Source: Pisaster brevispinus (Eukaryota > Echinodermata > Asteroidea > Forcipulatida > Asteriidae). From it: DNA of 64,000 bases. The translations under genes were made by a program, and so were the position numbers. The notes under the pieces were generated by a model. That model saw only the letters and a list, made by a program, of their open reading frames with translations, searched no databases and was not told where the DNA came from. The stretch covers positions 7,514,768 through 7,578,767 of the forward strand of contig JAMKCF010000018.1 in assembly GCA_023634235.1 (NCBI GenBank), read 5' to 3'. Below, one piece after another: positions 1-10,835 of this stretch. Numbering within the stretch: the stretch's first letter is position 1; every line of letters starts with the position of its first letter.

Positions 1-126
1 AAATGGCGCGGCGAGATCACCACTGGGAACGAGGTTGATCTCAAAGGTAACGTTGACTGAACTTATTCCAAAATATCTTCAAACATAAGAACAGTAAAAA
101 CAAATATCTTTGATTTGTCAAAACAG

Positions 127-372
127 GGGAACGTTTCGTTGGTGTAACCGTACGCGCTGGAGTCAATCTGAACCATATTGAGAATCAACAATGTGGCTCA
201 CCGGCAACCGAGGCCCAGTCTGTTCAAGGCGTCACGGTTGGATTTATGTGTGATCCACCAGTTAAAGCCAAGTATGTCAGCTTGGATATCAGTAATCGAG
301 GAGCGTTGAATATCGCTGAGGTGACGGTAGAAGAGTTTAACGCCGACGAATGCTTGCCTGAAGTTGATAATT
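127..372 (+). CDS. Gene A exon: C-terminal part of FTP domain
   Basis: The acceptor is AAAACAG at 120-126 and the donor GTAAG at 373. It encodes 82 codons beginning ERFVGVTVRAG and including QQCGSP, FMCDPP and KYVSLDI, the same layout as the gene B exon at 24387-24632. One extra Cys (ADECLPE) replaces Gly of gene B. Confidence 0.88.
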
Positions 373-3300
373 GTAAGATTTCAAAGTAATATAGTAATAA
401 CAATAATAATTATTATTAGCGCTTTATCACATCCAATGGGCATCTCAAAGCGCTCAGTATTTTTCCTACAAGGTCTAGATAGCTACGTCTTGAAGAAGAA
501 GAAGAAGAAGACCTGTTCCTTTACATGACACCATGTAATGTTGCGCAATATGCAGCCAATCAAACCAGGAACACCGGGGCAAACCCCTTCTCTTTTACGA
601 AAGTGCACTGGGTTTCTGTTACGTGCATATTACACAAAACACGGGACCTTAGGCTTTACGTCCCGTCCGAAGGACGAAGCAGTAATGGTCTTGCTTATTA
701 TTATAGACACGACCGGGACACACACTCTGCTGATCAGAAGCACCAGAGCTTGAGTCCGGTGTTCTTGTCCGCACGGCCACGACACGCCTACAAACATTAT
801 AATCAAGTATTTTATACCGATTTTCATTTCCAAAACGTGTTTGGAGAAAATCGCGATTGAAGTTGCACTTTTTTCAAACTGCTGTTTCGGAGTATGGTTA
901 CTTTTTTTGTTAAATTCTTTTAAAACAAAAATAAAGCTGAATACTTTATTCGTATATAACTGTTTTCATTCCTGCAACTATTTTAATTAGTAATTAATTC
1001 CTTAACACATACGTTGCTTCGTAAAAATGAAAATCGAATATTGCCTGCAGAGCGGTGTGTACAAAGACATTGCGTATTGAGACCTATCACGATAGGTCAC
1101 TTCGTGAAAATACTACGCTTTTAATTCCAGATAGGTCACTTCGTGAAAATGCAAAATGTCACACACACGCGCCTGAACTGTGTCGTTGCGCTTCGTGTAT
1201 CATTAATGAAGGGGTGCATCGAGATAGGTCACTTCGTGGAAATACAAAATGACAAATCTAGTGACACGTCGTTTTTACTAATTAGTGTAATTACGAAACT
1301 ATTACGTATTAGGTATTCAAACTTGCTGAAAATTTTAACAGAAATGAGTGTATTCATAATCTGTATAAAACCCGATTTGCAAAAATGTATTGTTGTTCGA
1401 TTATATTCAAAGGTTACTTGGTCACAAACCTGTTTACACTTCCGTATTTTTTACTAAACGTTTTTACTTTATTCCAGCCGTAACATCTGCCCTGCCAACT
1501 ACAGCTGAAGTTACCGTAAAGGAGCAAAGTCCCACACAAGGTGAGAACAAGCTTGCACCACTCAGATTTCGCAACCACATCTCTTTCTGGATAAACATTG
1601 AACAACATGTTTTTTTGTGTGAACATGAAAGATCACTTTTATAAAAGCACACTTGAATCCAGGTTCAAATTGCCCCCAGGAACCGGGCCCATGGGGCCGA
1701 CCCATTACTTGGTCAGTATGACCCGGAATCTATGTCATAATGACCCAGAAAAGAGTCCAAAATGCACAGAATCGGAGTTAAAATCTCATTTTAAAATCTT
1801 CGTCCAAGTCAGCCTGACCCATAACTAGGTCAGGTCCGCTGAAACAAAGAATCCGGGTCGATTATGAAAATTAAAATCCTGTGAAACATAAACGTCGAGC
1901 AAATAACAAGCGGAGGCCCCCATATCACTGTTGATTATTTCGATTGTTCCGAACAAGTTGGAATGAAATTTCTATCAGACATTTTCCAATAAGAATATTC
2001 TGTTTATTCCAGCCGTTACAGATGCTCCAGTAGTGACTGCAGAAGCTACTTCAGGGGAAGAACAAAGCTACCCAAAAGGTAAGAACAAGGTCAACGCAAT
2101 CCACTTTGGGATTATAGAAAAGTCATCTCGACCTACTTGTATACATTGTACATAATCATTAGTAAAGAATGTACTGGCTCATGGCTTCCGCGAGGCACAG
2201 ACCGGTTTAACCAACCTCGCTTCTACGGGCAGCGCGCCATACCGATATCTCACTTCACTCTAGCCCCCGGAAGGAAAGGACTGAAGAAACAACGCTGATT
2301 GGCTACCACAAGTGACTGCTCTGTTAAAAACTGTAGTGCATCTTGTACGCACCTGTCAAAATGCAAGACGCAATCCACCAATCAAATGAATCATGATTTT
2401 ACACGGTCACCCTAAACTGCATACAGTTAGACATAAGGTCAAAGAAGAATCAGAGGGGACCTGTTGCTCTATGACTTGATGCCTCTTTTGTGGGTTACCA
2501 TTTTGACTACGCGCGTAGAGTGGATCAACTGCATGCAGCAGCACTGCTTAAAATATCCTTGCTTAATGCTCAACGCCAACCTCGTTCCAAGTGGTGTACG
2601 ATCTCGACGCGCCATTTTGTATTCTTTCCCAGAATGCCTTGCTCAATTGTAACCCCTGGAAGTGTGACTTTAAAATATCCAAATATATTGGATATTTTAA
2701 TTAGTCCTGTGGTTGATCCATTCGGTGTAAGAGACTACGCCGAGCGCGCTGTCAAAAGACGCATCAAGTCATGGAGCAACTAGTCATGATTCATTTGAAA
2801 TTAATGTACTGCGTCGAAATACGTGCATTTTTACACGCGCATACTAAGCGCCCGACAAGCGCCCTACAAGCGCTCGAATGTTTTTAACAAGCGTGCACAC
2901 AAAGCAGTACATTTTGGTTAGCCAGTCAGCAACGATTTTCAGTGTTTCCCTCCCATCCCAGGGGTTTAGCGACGAGAGGTATCGATACGGTGCGCTGCCC
3001 ATGGTAGCGAGGCTGGCTCAATGCTACTGGTACGCTGAGATCACGCGCACGCTTTCACACACCAAGAACTTTCTCCTTTTGCCTCAGTGAGGACGCTGTT
3101 TTGAGAATGTCACATCATAATAAGACCCTTGCATATTATGAAAGAGGTCTAGTTGAAAGTCACTCTTTGCAGATAAACGGATGAGCAAAATCACATTGAA
3201 ACCTTGAACAAATTCAATACAAAGGTTGTCCACTGACTCGAACAATTTTCCTGCAAAAATAAAATGCAACAACACGGACGGACACCCGGACCACTTGTCA

Positions 3301-3781
3301 GATTTCTGTTGCTCTACCTAAACTCTGAAGTACCAAACGTTGCTTCAAAAGGTAATCGTGTGAGGGCGCCATTATAAAAACTCATTAATTAAACTAAAAC
3401 CCATTATGATTAATTGATTACACTTTTCAAACAACTTTGCATGACAAGTCTTTAAAACTGTCACAATTTTCTTTCCTCTTTTTTACCCCAGTCGCCGATT
3501 ACCCCGAGTTTAAGTCTGGCTACTACAACCGCCTATACAAAGGTAGCTACATTGGTAACCCCGACCCTTTGTCAACTGAGGTAGCTTGGAATCTCAGAAG
3601 GTGTGCCGCGCACTGCGTCGTACACGACCTGTGCTACATCTTCGACTATGCACCGAGAACAGGCAAATGTCATCTCTACAAACTGCTCGACAAAGTTATC
3701 CCGAAACCTGACAACGACTTCTACATCTTTGAATTGGCGAAATGTCTCTCCGAGCTGTCAATTTGTAAGATCAAGAATTAA
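127..3781 (+). CDS. Gene A (partial): F-type lectin / stalk / PAN secreted protein, 3' exons
   Basis: Exons read: 127-372, 1478-1540, 2013-2078 and 3492-3781, each bounded by AG and GT, all introns phase 1, stop TAA at 3779-3781. Exon 127-372 is the C-terminal part of an F-type lectin (FTP) domain; it supplies the ER of a CCGER motif, so the Arg of the fucose-binding signature RxDx4R is kept if the missing upstream exon ended in DCC as in gene B. The next two exons are Thr/Pro/Glu-rich stalk modules, and the last is a six-Cys PAN/apple domain. Family knowledge: F-type lectins bind fucose; PAN domains bind protein or glycan. The 5' exons (signal peptide, first FTP domain) lie off the left edge. 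The first and last exons are about 95% identical by eye to gene B (18176-27443). I see no TM segment; the product is presumably secreted. Confidence 0.85.
826..1385 (-). mobile_element. Fragment of motif-repeating transposon family 1 in gene A intron
   Basis: Reverse complement of parts of the element at 3889-5237, including its AACTTCAATCGCG block and three copies of the TAGGTCACTTCGTG motif (1096, 1132, 1217). Outer termini are missing, so it is a decayed or truncated copy. It preserves the uninterrupted GCGCCTGAACTGTGTCG site near 1171 that is split by an insertion in the other copy. Confidence 0.7.
1478..1540 (+). CDS. Gene A stalk mini-exon 1
   Basis: A 21-codon symmetric (1-1) exon, VTSALPTTAEVTVKEQSPTQ, between TTCCAG and GTGAG. 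It is closest to the gene B exon at 25601-25663. Thr-rich content suggests an O-glycosylated linker. Confidence 0.78.
1658..1865. mobile_element. GACCCGGA-type short repeat element (family D)
   Basis: About 200 bp dense in TGACCC(A/G)GA and its reverse complement, matching copies at 25927-26115, 26811-27020, 31848-32000, 32117-32354 and 50150-50335. Several copies end in ACTCC(C/T)GG next to TTTTTAGAGTG. Probably a nonautonomous inverted-repeat transposon; no coding capacity. Confidence 0.6.
2013..2078 (+). CDS. Gene A stalk mini-exon 2
   Basis: A 22-codon symmetric (1-1) exon, VTDAPVVTAEATSGEEQSYP plus K, between TTCCAG and GTAAG. It is closest to the gene B exon at 26171-26236. Confidence 0.78.
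2170..3070. mobile_element. Composite inverted repeat element (GGCAGCGCGCC family E)
   Basis: The two ends are inverted relative to each other: 2215-2400 (GGCAGCGCGCCATACCGATA, then GATTGGCTA) and 2800-3010 (AGCGCCCGACAAGCGCCCTA to GGTATCGATACGGTGCGCTG). The middle (2580-2730) recurs nearly unchanged at 35145-35300. Related copies lie at 35090-35640 and 41610-42245. It occupies the last intron of gene A. Confidence 0.6.
3492..3781 (+). CDS. Gene A terminal exon: PAN/apple domain
   Basis: The acceptor is TTTTACCCCAG ending at 3491. It encodes 95 residues with six Cys (RRC, AHC, DLC, GKC, AKC, SIC) and the block WNLRRCAAHCVVHDLCYIFD, typical of the PAN/apple cysteine pattern. The stop is TAA. 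Confidence 0.85.
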
Positions 3782-3921
3782 TGGAACGGTTTCACTGAAT
3801 GCCTTATTCAAGGCTGATCTGTGTTCCCCGCGCGTCATAAACAGTTATTGTGAATAATTAATTGATGTGAATAGAAATTAAACCGCCTCGCGTACCACGA
3901 AGTGACCTATCTGTCAAAAAT

Positions 3922-3927
3922 AATAAA
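3922..3927 (+). promoter_or_regulatory. Candidate poly(A) signal of gene A
   Basis: AATAAA lies 141 bases after the stop, in a block GTCAAAAATAATAAATCTT that is conserved after gene B. It lies just inside the left end of the transposon starting at 3889. Confidence 0.55.
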
Positions 3928-4150
3928 TCTTAAGTTTGCAAATCGTTTTTTTTTTGAAATTTTTAATATACTCATTATTGTTAACATTTTTTCAGCAAGT
4001 TTGAATACCTACTACGTAATAGTTTCGTAAATACACTAACTAGTAAAAACGACGTGTCACTAGATTTGTCGTTTTGTATTTCCACGAAGTGACCTATCTC
4101 GATGCGCCACTTCATTAATGACACACGAAGCGCTACGACACAGTTCAGGC

Positions 4151-4843
4151 TAGACTTGGTTCCAAGTCTGCGATCGTGGCTTTTAGTCTACCCGATAGCC
4201 AATACATTATTGCCTGAAATAGCGCCCTCTCCGTCATTAGCCTACGATCACAGACTTGGGACCATTGTTCAACGGTTTGTACATACACACCCTATAGCGA
4301 ATTAGTCCAAAAGTGGACGGAACAATCTGATTGGCCGGAATCGCAAAAACCTTCGATAACATGAATATACAAACAAAACCATCTACGGGATAGGTTGAAG
4401 TACATGCGGTTGGAGGAGACATATTCAACGATTCCATTTAAACTGTAGGGTGCAACTGTTATCGCGGAGTAGGAATCATGTATTTGTTATGTGTTTTTTA
4501 CTACATTAAGATCTCATTAAACTTATCTATGTTTTTTAAAAACTGTCTACGTACCAAGGACTATACAAATTTAATATCGAATGAACATAAAGCAACAATT
4601 TTAAGCGAGTTCAGCCTGTTAGTAATAGACGCTGCCAGTAAGGTTTTTGCCGTCTCCTGATTGGCCAGCTCCCTGGCGTACGCTTGATTATTTAAACTTA
4701 TCTTTGAATACATGAATATACATAAACGCAAGGGGGTCAAGTCTGAGATTGCGAGTTGGGGCGCGTGATAGCTAATCTATGGAGGCGTTTTTCGTGGCTG
4801 ATGCAGAGGAATAACCGCGATCTCAGACTTGAAATCAAGTCTA
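4151..4843. mobile_element. Nested transposon with 9-bp target duplication
   Basis: Flanked by AGTTCAGGC at 4142-4150 and 4844-4852. Ends TAGACTTGGTTCCAAGTCTG and, read from the other side, TAGACTTGATTTCAAGTCTG, each able to fold on itself. The sister host copy at 826-1385 has one uninterrupted copy of the target (GCGCCTGAACTGTG), which confirms an insertion. A 9-bp duplication fits Mutator-like elements; that classification is inference. Confidence 0.72.
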
Positions 4844-5277
4844 AGTTCAGGCGCGCGTGTATGACATTTTGCATTCTTCACGAAGTGACCTATCTGGAAG
4901 CGTATGTATTTCACGAAGTGACCTATCGCGATAGGTCTCAATGTGCAATGTGTTTGTACACACCGCTCTGCATGTGGGCAACACTCGTTTTTCATTTTCA
5001 CGATGTGGCGTATGTTTTTAGGAATTAATTACTAATTAAAATAGTTGCAGGAATGAAAACACTCTGACAGTTATGTACGAATAAAGTATTCAGCTTTGTT
5101 TTTGTTTTAAAAAATAAAACAAAAATAGAACGCATACTCCGAAACAGCAGTTTGAAAAATAGAGCAACTTCAATCGCGAGTTTCTCCGAACACGTTTTGG
5201 GGAGCTGTGAACACGATAGGTCACTTCGTGGTACGCGTGACGAAACATTTCACAACTCATTAGAATTAAAGATCCCA

Positions 5278-5425
5278 GGGTTTGATTTCACAAAGCACCA
5301 AGACTCATCTTAAGATGAGTTGTCAATATCGCCATAGTGATTTGTATTATGGCATTACACTTTGCTTTACCAATTAAGAGTGACTTTCGGTTAAGATTAA
5401 TCTTACCTCTTTGTGAAATCGAGCC
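5278..5425. mobile_element. Short inverted-repeat element with TTTCACAAAG ends
   Basis: Ends GATTTCACAAAGCACCAAGA and its partner CTCTTTGTGAAATCGAGCC, with internal inverted blocks. The same family occurs at 11195-11335 (GCTCTTTGTGAAATCGGCCC). Nonautonomous, noncoding. Confidence 0.6.
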
Positions 5426-5589
5426 AAGATGATCAGAGCATTCTATTATAGAGAAATAGAACGCTGTGGTGATCAACAGGGGAGTCGTTGTTTTAAACAT
5501 AGCACGATTAAAAGCAGTCAATATTTGTTTTATAACACCAGGTACATTGTGCTTAGAGGTCTATACGTACTAAGAAGCTGCTGCTGCTG

Positions 5590-6150
5590 CTGCTACGGAT
5601 AAAATACACTAGTTGATATGGTTATAGTACACTGGTTGCTATGGGTATAGCACATTGGTTTGTATGGGTATAGCGCCTTGGTTTGTACGAGTACATTGGT
5701 TACTATGGATATACTGGCTGTTATGGTTATAGTGCACTGGTTGCTTTGGGTGTAGTACAGTACAGTGGTTGATATGGGTGTAGCACATTGGTTCATACGG
5801 GTTTAGTATACGCTGGTTGCAATGGGTATAAGTAAGTTGATATATGTACGGTACACTTGTTGCTATGGGTATAGCACATTGGTTTGTATGGGTATAGCTC
5901 CTTGGTTTGTACGAGTACATTGGTTACTTGGATATGTACATGTTTCTACGGGTACAGTACACTGGCTGTTATGGTTATAGTGCACTGGTTGCTATGGGTG
6001 TAGTACACTTGTTGCTACGGGTATAGCACATTGGTTCCTACGGGTACACTAGTTACAATGGGTATTAGTTGATATGTGTACGGTACACTTGTTGCTATGG
6101 GTTTAGCACATCGGTTGCTACGTGTATGGTACACTAGTTGCTACGGATAT
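5590..6150. repeat. Degenerate 23-bp minisatellite
   Basis: Roughly two dozen imperfect copies of a unit near GCACATTGGTTGCTATGGGT plus ATA. Variants alternate TGGTTGCTATGGGTATAG and TGGTTTGTATGGGTATAG, giving a higher-order pattern (5640-5690 resembles 5865-5920). Spurious reading frames here (His/Tyr/Asn-rich on the - strand) reflect periodicity, not genes. A short (GCT)n run precedes it at 5577. Confidence 0.85.
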
Positions 6151-8337
6151 AGCTTTCTAGTGAAAATAATGTCATATCATGTCAAGAGCCCTAAACCAAT
6201 CACAGAGCAGAATCTTTGTAAGGGATGTTATAAAAATCTTTATAAAATAACACACACAAAAGCCGCTGGTGTTTTTTTAGTTATTTGTGTACAATATAAT
6301 GGCATAACCAGCTTGTAGATATAAGTTAAATGTAAATGTGTATATAAATGTTTAGCTTCTCGTACTGGTGTAAAACAAAAATGTATTGCCGAGTTAGCTG
6401 GAAGGGCTGACGTGGGTGATTGGTATAGGTTCGTTTTAGTTTGTGTACAGCGCAACTAATATTGGCATTTCCAGCATCTTGTAGACTTATATAAAACAAT
6501 GATTTCTTGAGCTATTATGAAGAAAATGTTGTAGGATATTATCTGATGCGCGAGTGGACTACAAAAGCAGCATTTCTACCCCATTATAAGTAAAAGCAAA
6601 GGCGACATTAAAAAAAAAAACATTTTAACCTTATTTTTTCTTTCTACGAAACAAAACATTTTATACAAGCAGGGTCATACTTTGGTTATAATCCCGAAAA
6701 GATCGTGTACTTTTAATTTTATCCTTTAGCCTATATAACAAAATATGGTCATGGTAGTAAGCATCCTGCAAAATAATTTCGTCTGGAGTTGAAAAGTGTG
6801 GCCACCGTTGAAAAGCTATAAAAACAAATATGTCGACAAATTGGAATCTCCAAAGACACTGGCCTCGTGCGAAATTTGGAGATTCAATTGTTCGTGTTGA
6901 ATTGTGGATGCTGCGGCCAGAGATGCGGTTGGTATCCGTTGTCACCACGCTGAACCTGGAGTGATTCGACGTTCGTGACTTTTTTGTTTTACTGTTTTCT
7001 CAAGAAGTAGACGCCGTATTGAGGTGAAACTTTCACATGTGACTTTTATTGTACCTTTATTGACAATTTTGTCTATAAATCAGAAATTGCATCAACAAAC
7101 AAAACCAACCGACAACCCTTCCTTTAAGATTTCGATCTTATTCCAGCGTTAGGGGGCCTAGATAAAAGTTTCTAAAGGTTTCTACAGATATGACTTTTTT
7201 AACATCTACAAAACTTATGAATTCCAGAATATGCCGATATGATTTAATTACTTGGGCCTAATGAACAAGAGTATAGCAACTAAGCTTATTTATTTTATTA
7301 AAGGACTCGTCTTAATGCTGTTGTTACTATAAATAAAGGTGTTATACAGGGTTGGTACAGCTGACAAAATAATCGCAATCGGTACTCATGGTCTGTGTGA
7401 TCAACCATACATAAACTAACAAACCTGTGAACATTTGAGCTCAATCCATTGTGTTGCACGATTTTTAGTTGTCAATTTTCCATTTTCAGTTTTCAGTTTC
7501 TTAATAATTTTGGTTGTAACAACCAAATCCAGCTGTTGCATTTTAAAAAACGTTTTAAAAATAGTTTTTACACCTTTCTCGAATTTGACTTCAGAGGGAA
7601 ATATATTAAAGAAAAATGGTTCTAGTATAAACTTCATAATCAGTCAGCTTTAACACTAACATTAAAGCAATGATGCTTGTTCATCCTTTCCGATCGTATA
7701 TAATACATTGCCCTTAGTTGTTAATTATAAATACAAATGTATGTTCATAAAAACACTGCTTGCTTGCCCGTAGAATAAAACAGATATTTGTCAAGTTCTA
7801 GATTAAATTTTGCGTCTACGGGATTTCTGCTTTGTAAGCTTCGAGAGTTACCTCAACCCAATAATTGATTAAGTGAAAAATGGTCCACACAGCAGTGCGT
7901 CTACAGCGCGTCATATTATTGTTCATATAAACTGTTGGTTTTATTTACTTCACCGTTCAAACAAACAGACCTGAAAATTGTATGTATTATCATAATTTCA
8001 TTTGCCGCCTTCTTAAAAAAAATTAATACTTTAGTCTCAATACATAATTGTTTAGGTTTTCCCTGTCATTTTTTCAAAAAAACAACCCGCCAATTTTAAC
8101 GTCACGTTTTTCTATTTCGTGTGAGTTTGAAAGCTCCCCAAAACAGACATTCAATTTCACTGAATGTGTATTTAAGCCGATGTACTTTTCATGCGATTTC
8201 AAAAGATAACCATTGAATTTAACAATCCACCCAAGGCACCCAAAACAGCAAGCATTCAAATTTGCCGAAATCTGTAATAGCACCTACTTTGCTGATATGA
8301 ATGCCAGTGATTTCGCTAAAACGGACACCTTATAAGC
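6151..8337. other. AT-rich intergenic stretch without recognised features
   Basis: Apart from a poly(A) run near 6610 I see no conserved coding pattern, RNA gene or clear repeat here. Short reading frames (for example 6661-6948 on the - strand) resemble no family I know. Confidence 0.5.
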
Positions 8338-8748
8338 TTAAAGGGAAGGTATACGTTTGGTAATCACTCTCAAAATTAATGGCAATAAAAAAAAACTAAT
8401 GGTTAGAAGTACAACAGCTTTTGATAGTATAAAGCATTTTGAGAAACATTTCACTTCGAAAAAATGTGGTTGCGTAAAACGTTATTAAGGCCCCAATATT
8501 TGAATCTGAGAAATGTTACTGTCCGATACGATTCTCAGATTGTTTATTTAATACTATTAGAGATTATTCTTCCTGCGTGGACATACTCGCTCCGGATTTT
8601 CGGCAATATCTCAAGAACGTGACCACCAATTAAAATGAAATTTTAACATTTTAGTTTTGTTTTACATATCTACATTTATATAGGATTAAAAGAATCGAAC
8701 GGTTCCAAAAACTAAAAGTATACTTTGCCTTTAACTGAATATAATGCT
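8338..8748 (+). mobile_element. MITE family H, about 0.41 kb
   Basis: Ends AAAGGGAAGGTATACGTTTG and its partner AAAAGTATACTTTGCCTTTA. Copies at 17608-18018 (inverted) and 33277-33545 share CGCTCCGGATTTTCGGC, CACTTCGAA and GGATTAAAA blocks. Nonautonomous. Confidence 0.72.
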
Positions 8749-9189
8749 GTATAGATTTGCATGCCTCAAAATAAAGTTGAATGACGGTTCGACTGAAGAG
8801 GCAAAATCGCTTTAATAACACAAAAGCATGAACATAAAATTCGGTTTTTTATTCAGAGCTAAATAATACCGTATAATTATACAGTATTTTTCAAGACTCG
8901 TTGCTTCGATCGTCACGGCACAATTCGAAATGCTTTAATCGTGGGAAATACATTTCTTATGACCGAAAAAAATCTATATTTTTTTCTTCAAATCATCAAT
9001 ATATTCTCAAGGGCTTTCGTCGTGGAGGCTGCAGTAGAACTAATTTTCAATCTTTACAGCCACTGCCACTGCAGTCTTAAAATAGAAAGCGTGTGTCCGT
9101 TTAGCGGTAACCACTCGATACACCGCAACAACTTTAGACGCTCGGTTATAAGCAATTTTAAGGAGGGCTGTCGTCATGGTCACAGCAGG

Positions 9190-9362
9190 GTCCAATTTTT
9201 ATAGAGCTGCTTAAGCAGAACATTGTGCGAAAGTAAGCAGGACACCAGTCACAGATTGTACGTGAGACATACTATTTGGGCTGGTAACCTTATTCTGTCT
9301 GGTAAGCATAATTTATTTTGCTGAGCAACTTTTTGTGCTTAAGCAGCTCTATGAAATTGATC
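9190..9362. mobile_element. MITE with AGAGCTGCTTAAGCAG ends
   Basis: Ends ATAGAGCTGCTTAAGCAG and CTTAAGCAGCTCTAT; the interior has AAGTAAGCAGGA and GGCTGGTAACCTTATTCTG. A diverged copy sits in every macro-repeat unit (for example 47020-47175). I recognise it as a type of element widespread in echinoderm DNA, from memory. Confidence 0.7.
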
Positions 9363-9470
9363 CAGGCCTTTGGCTGTTATTAGCTGTACGTGGAAATATA
9401 GTGAGTTCTAACCATTGATCTATCAATATAATAGAGATCAATGGTTCTAACCAACTACTGCGCGTATATT

Positions 9471-10211
9471 ATATCGTCACCGTTTTCACGAAGGGACAAT
9501 AACTTAAAAATTCGATAAAAAACTCATTTGGATTTTTTAGGTGGTTTCGATTTAGTTTAACGGTATCTAACAATTCACTAATTTATAGACCTAAAAGTCG
9601 TCTAGTTTCTTAATTATGCTAAGATGGTGAAAGACAAAAACCTCAAGAACCTGGAATTGCGTTTTCAAGAAGAGCCAAAATCCTTTTTGTGTGTTGAAGA
9701 CACGGCTGGCAGAGCGCCAAATACGAGTGCTCCAGCTTTTTGCCAAAACCTTTGACCTACAATGTTTTAAGCGCGTGCCCCAAACGGCCAAAACTTGTTT
9801 TTTTGTTTTCACGAAGAGCCAATTTGTGTATTGCTCTAACGCGTGGTTTTTTACCCTGGCACAGCGTAAAAAGTAAGTGCTCCGGCTTTTGCGTTTTCAC
9901 GAACAGCCAATTCGTTTTTAAATACGACGCGCTGCACACAGACCACGTTTTGCACCGTTTCACGAAGAGAACATTTAGTTAATTGAATAATTACTCATTA
10001 ATTAAACCGTTATGGACAAAATTGGAAACAGATTTGTATGATTTAGGATCTCTAGTTTCCTGATACGTAAAAATTTCAAAGATTAAAATATAGCGAAAAG
10101 TCTACTAGCCAGTGATTTCAAAATCAGCATAACTTCAAACGCGGTTTTCTCCAAACATACATTTTTGGCTTCAGGGGACAAATTGTCCCTTCGTGAAAAC
10201 GGTGACGATAT
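9471..10211 (+). mobile_element. Motif-repeating DNA transposon family 2 (CACGAAGGGACAAT ends)
   Basis: Terminal inverted repeat ATATCGTCACCGTTTTCACG.. at 9471 and its complement ending GGTGACGATAT at 10211. Related but distinct motifs recur inside: TTTCACGAAGAGCCAATTT (9808), TTTCACGAACAGCCAATTC (9896), TTTCACGAAGAGAACATTT (9958). Then ATTACTCATTAATTAAAC and AACTTCAAACGCGGTTTTCT precede the 3' end, as in families 1 and 3. No transposase. Confidence 0.72.
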
Positions 10212-10235
10212 GCACGCGCTGACCGTCACATCACT

Positions 10236-10386
10236 TATAATAGGCTGTGCAAATCTCGCGCGTATTCGAACATTGGGATCCGTTAAGGCGCGTGAGTTTG
10301 TTTCTATACCGCGTTAAATCAATGTACGTGGGACCACAGTGGTCCCAAAAATGTTCAAATACGTGCGAGACTTGCACGGTCTATAA
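10236..10386. mobile_element. Short hairpin MITE, GCAAGTCTCGCGCG ends (family I)
   Basis: Ends GTGCAAATCTCGCGCGTATT and its partner AATACGTGCGAGACTTGCAC, with GGGACCACAGTGGTCCCA inside. A second, cleaner copy lies at 15299-15442. Confidence 0.72.
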
Positions 10387-10494
10387 CGACGTCGCCCTAT
10401 GGTGATATGACGGCAAGGGCGCGAGGTGGTGGGTTAGAGTTTATTGACCCATTGCGTTGATGAAACGCACAAACGTGAAAGGCTTTCAATCATA

Positions 10495-10835
10495 GATATA
10501 GAATATAATACCTAGATCGGACGCGCGTACATACGCACCATTAGCCGTACACACAAATTCCTGGTTCTTCATTCCTGGTTCTTCATATATTCTATATATT
10601 CTATATCTATGCTATCAATGGGTTAGAGTCGTGCGCAGCGCGTACACGCGTGCACTTTGTCATTGTTTGTCATCACAGATGGCTTTAAATGACGTCATGT
10701 GCAATCCATCTATCGAACCCTTGCATAATGTACCCATAGATTTAAATTATAATACCTAGATCGGACGCGAGTACATACGCTCCATTAGCCGTACACAAAA
10801 ATTCCTGGTTTTTCATGGATGCACTAAACAGTCAC
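10495..10835. mobile_element. Two partial copies of the ATAGAATATAATACCTAGATCGG element
   Basis: The blocks TATAATACCTAGATCGGACG..GCCGTACACA at 10503-10560 and 10748-10800 match the left end of the element at 34264-34611. The first copy ends with a duplicated TTCTATATATTCTATAT run. Confidence 0.55.

Larger units (their letters stand above)
3889..5237 (+). mobile_element. Motif-repeating DNA transposon family 1 (TACCACGAAGTGACCTATC ends)
   Basis: Terminal inverted repeat of about 23 bp, CGCGTACCACGAAGTGACCT.. at 3889 and its complement ending CGTGGTACGCG at 5237. The core CACGAAGTGACCTATC recurs inside in direct orientation near 4083, 4879 and 4914. Towards the 3' side come TTAATTACTAATTAA and AACTTCAATCGCGAGTTTCT before the inverted end. 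No transposase reading frame, so it is nonautonomous. It is interrupted by a nested element at 4151-4843. Confidence 0.72.
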
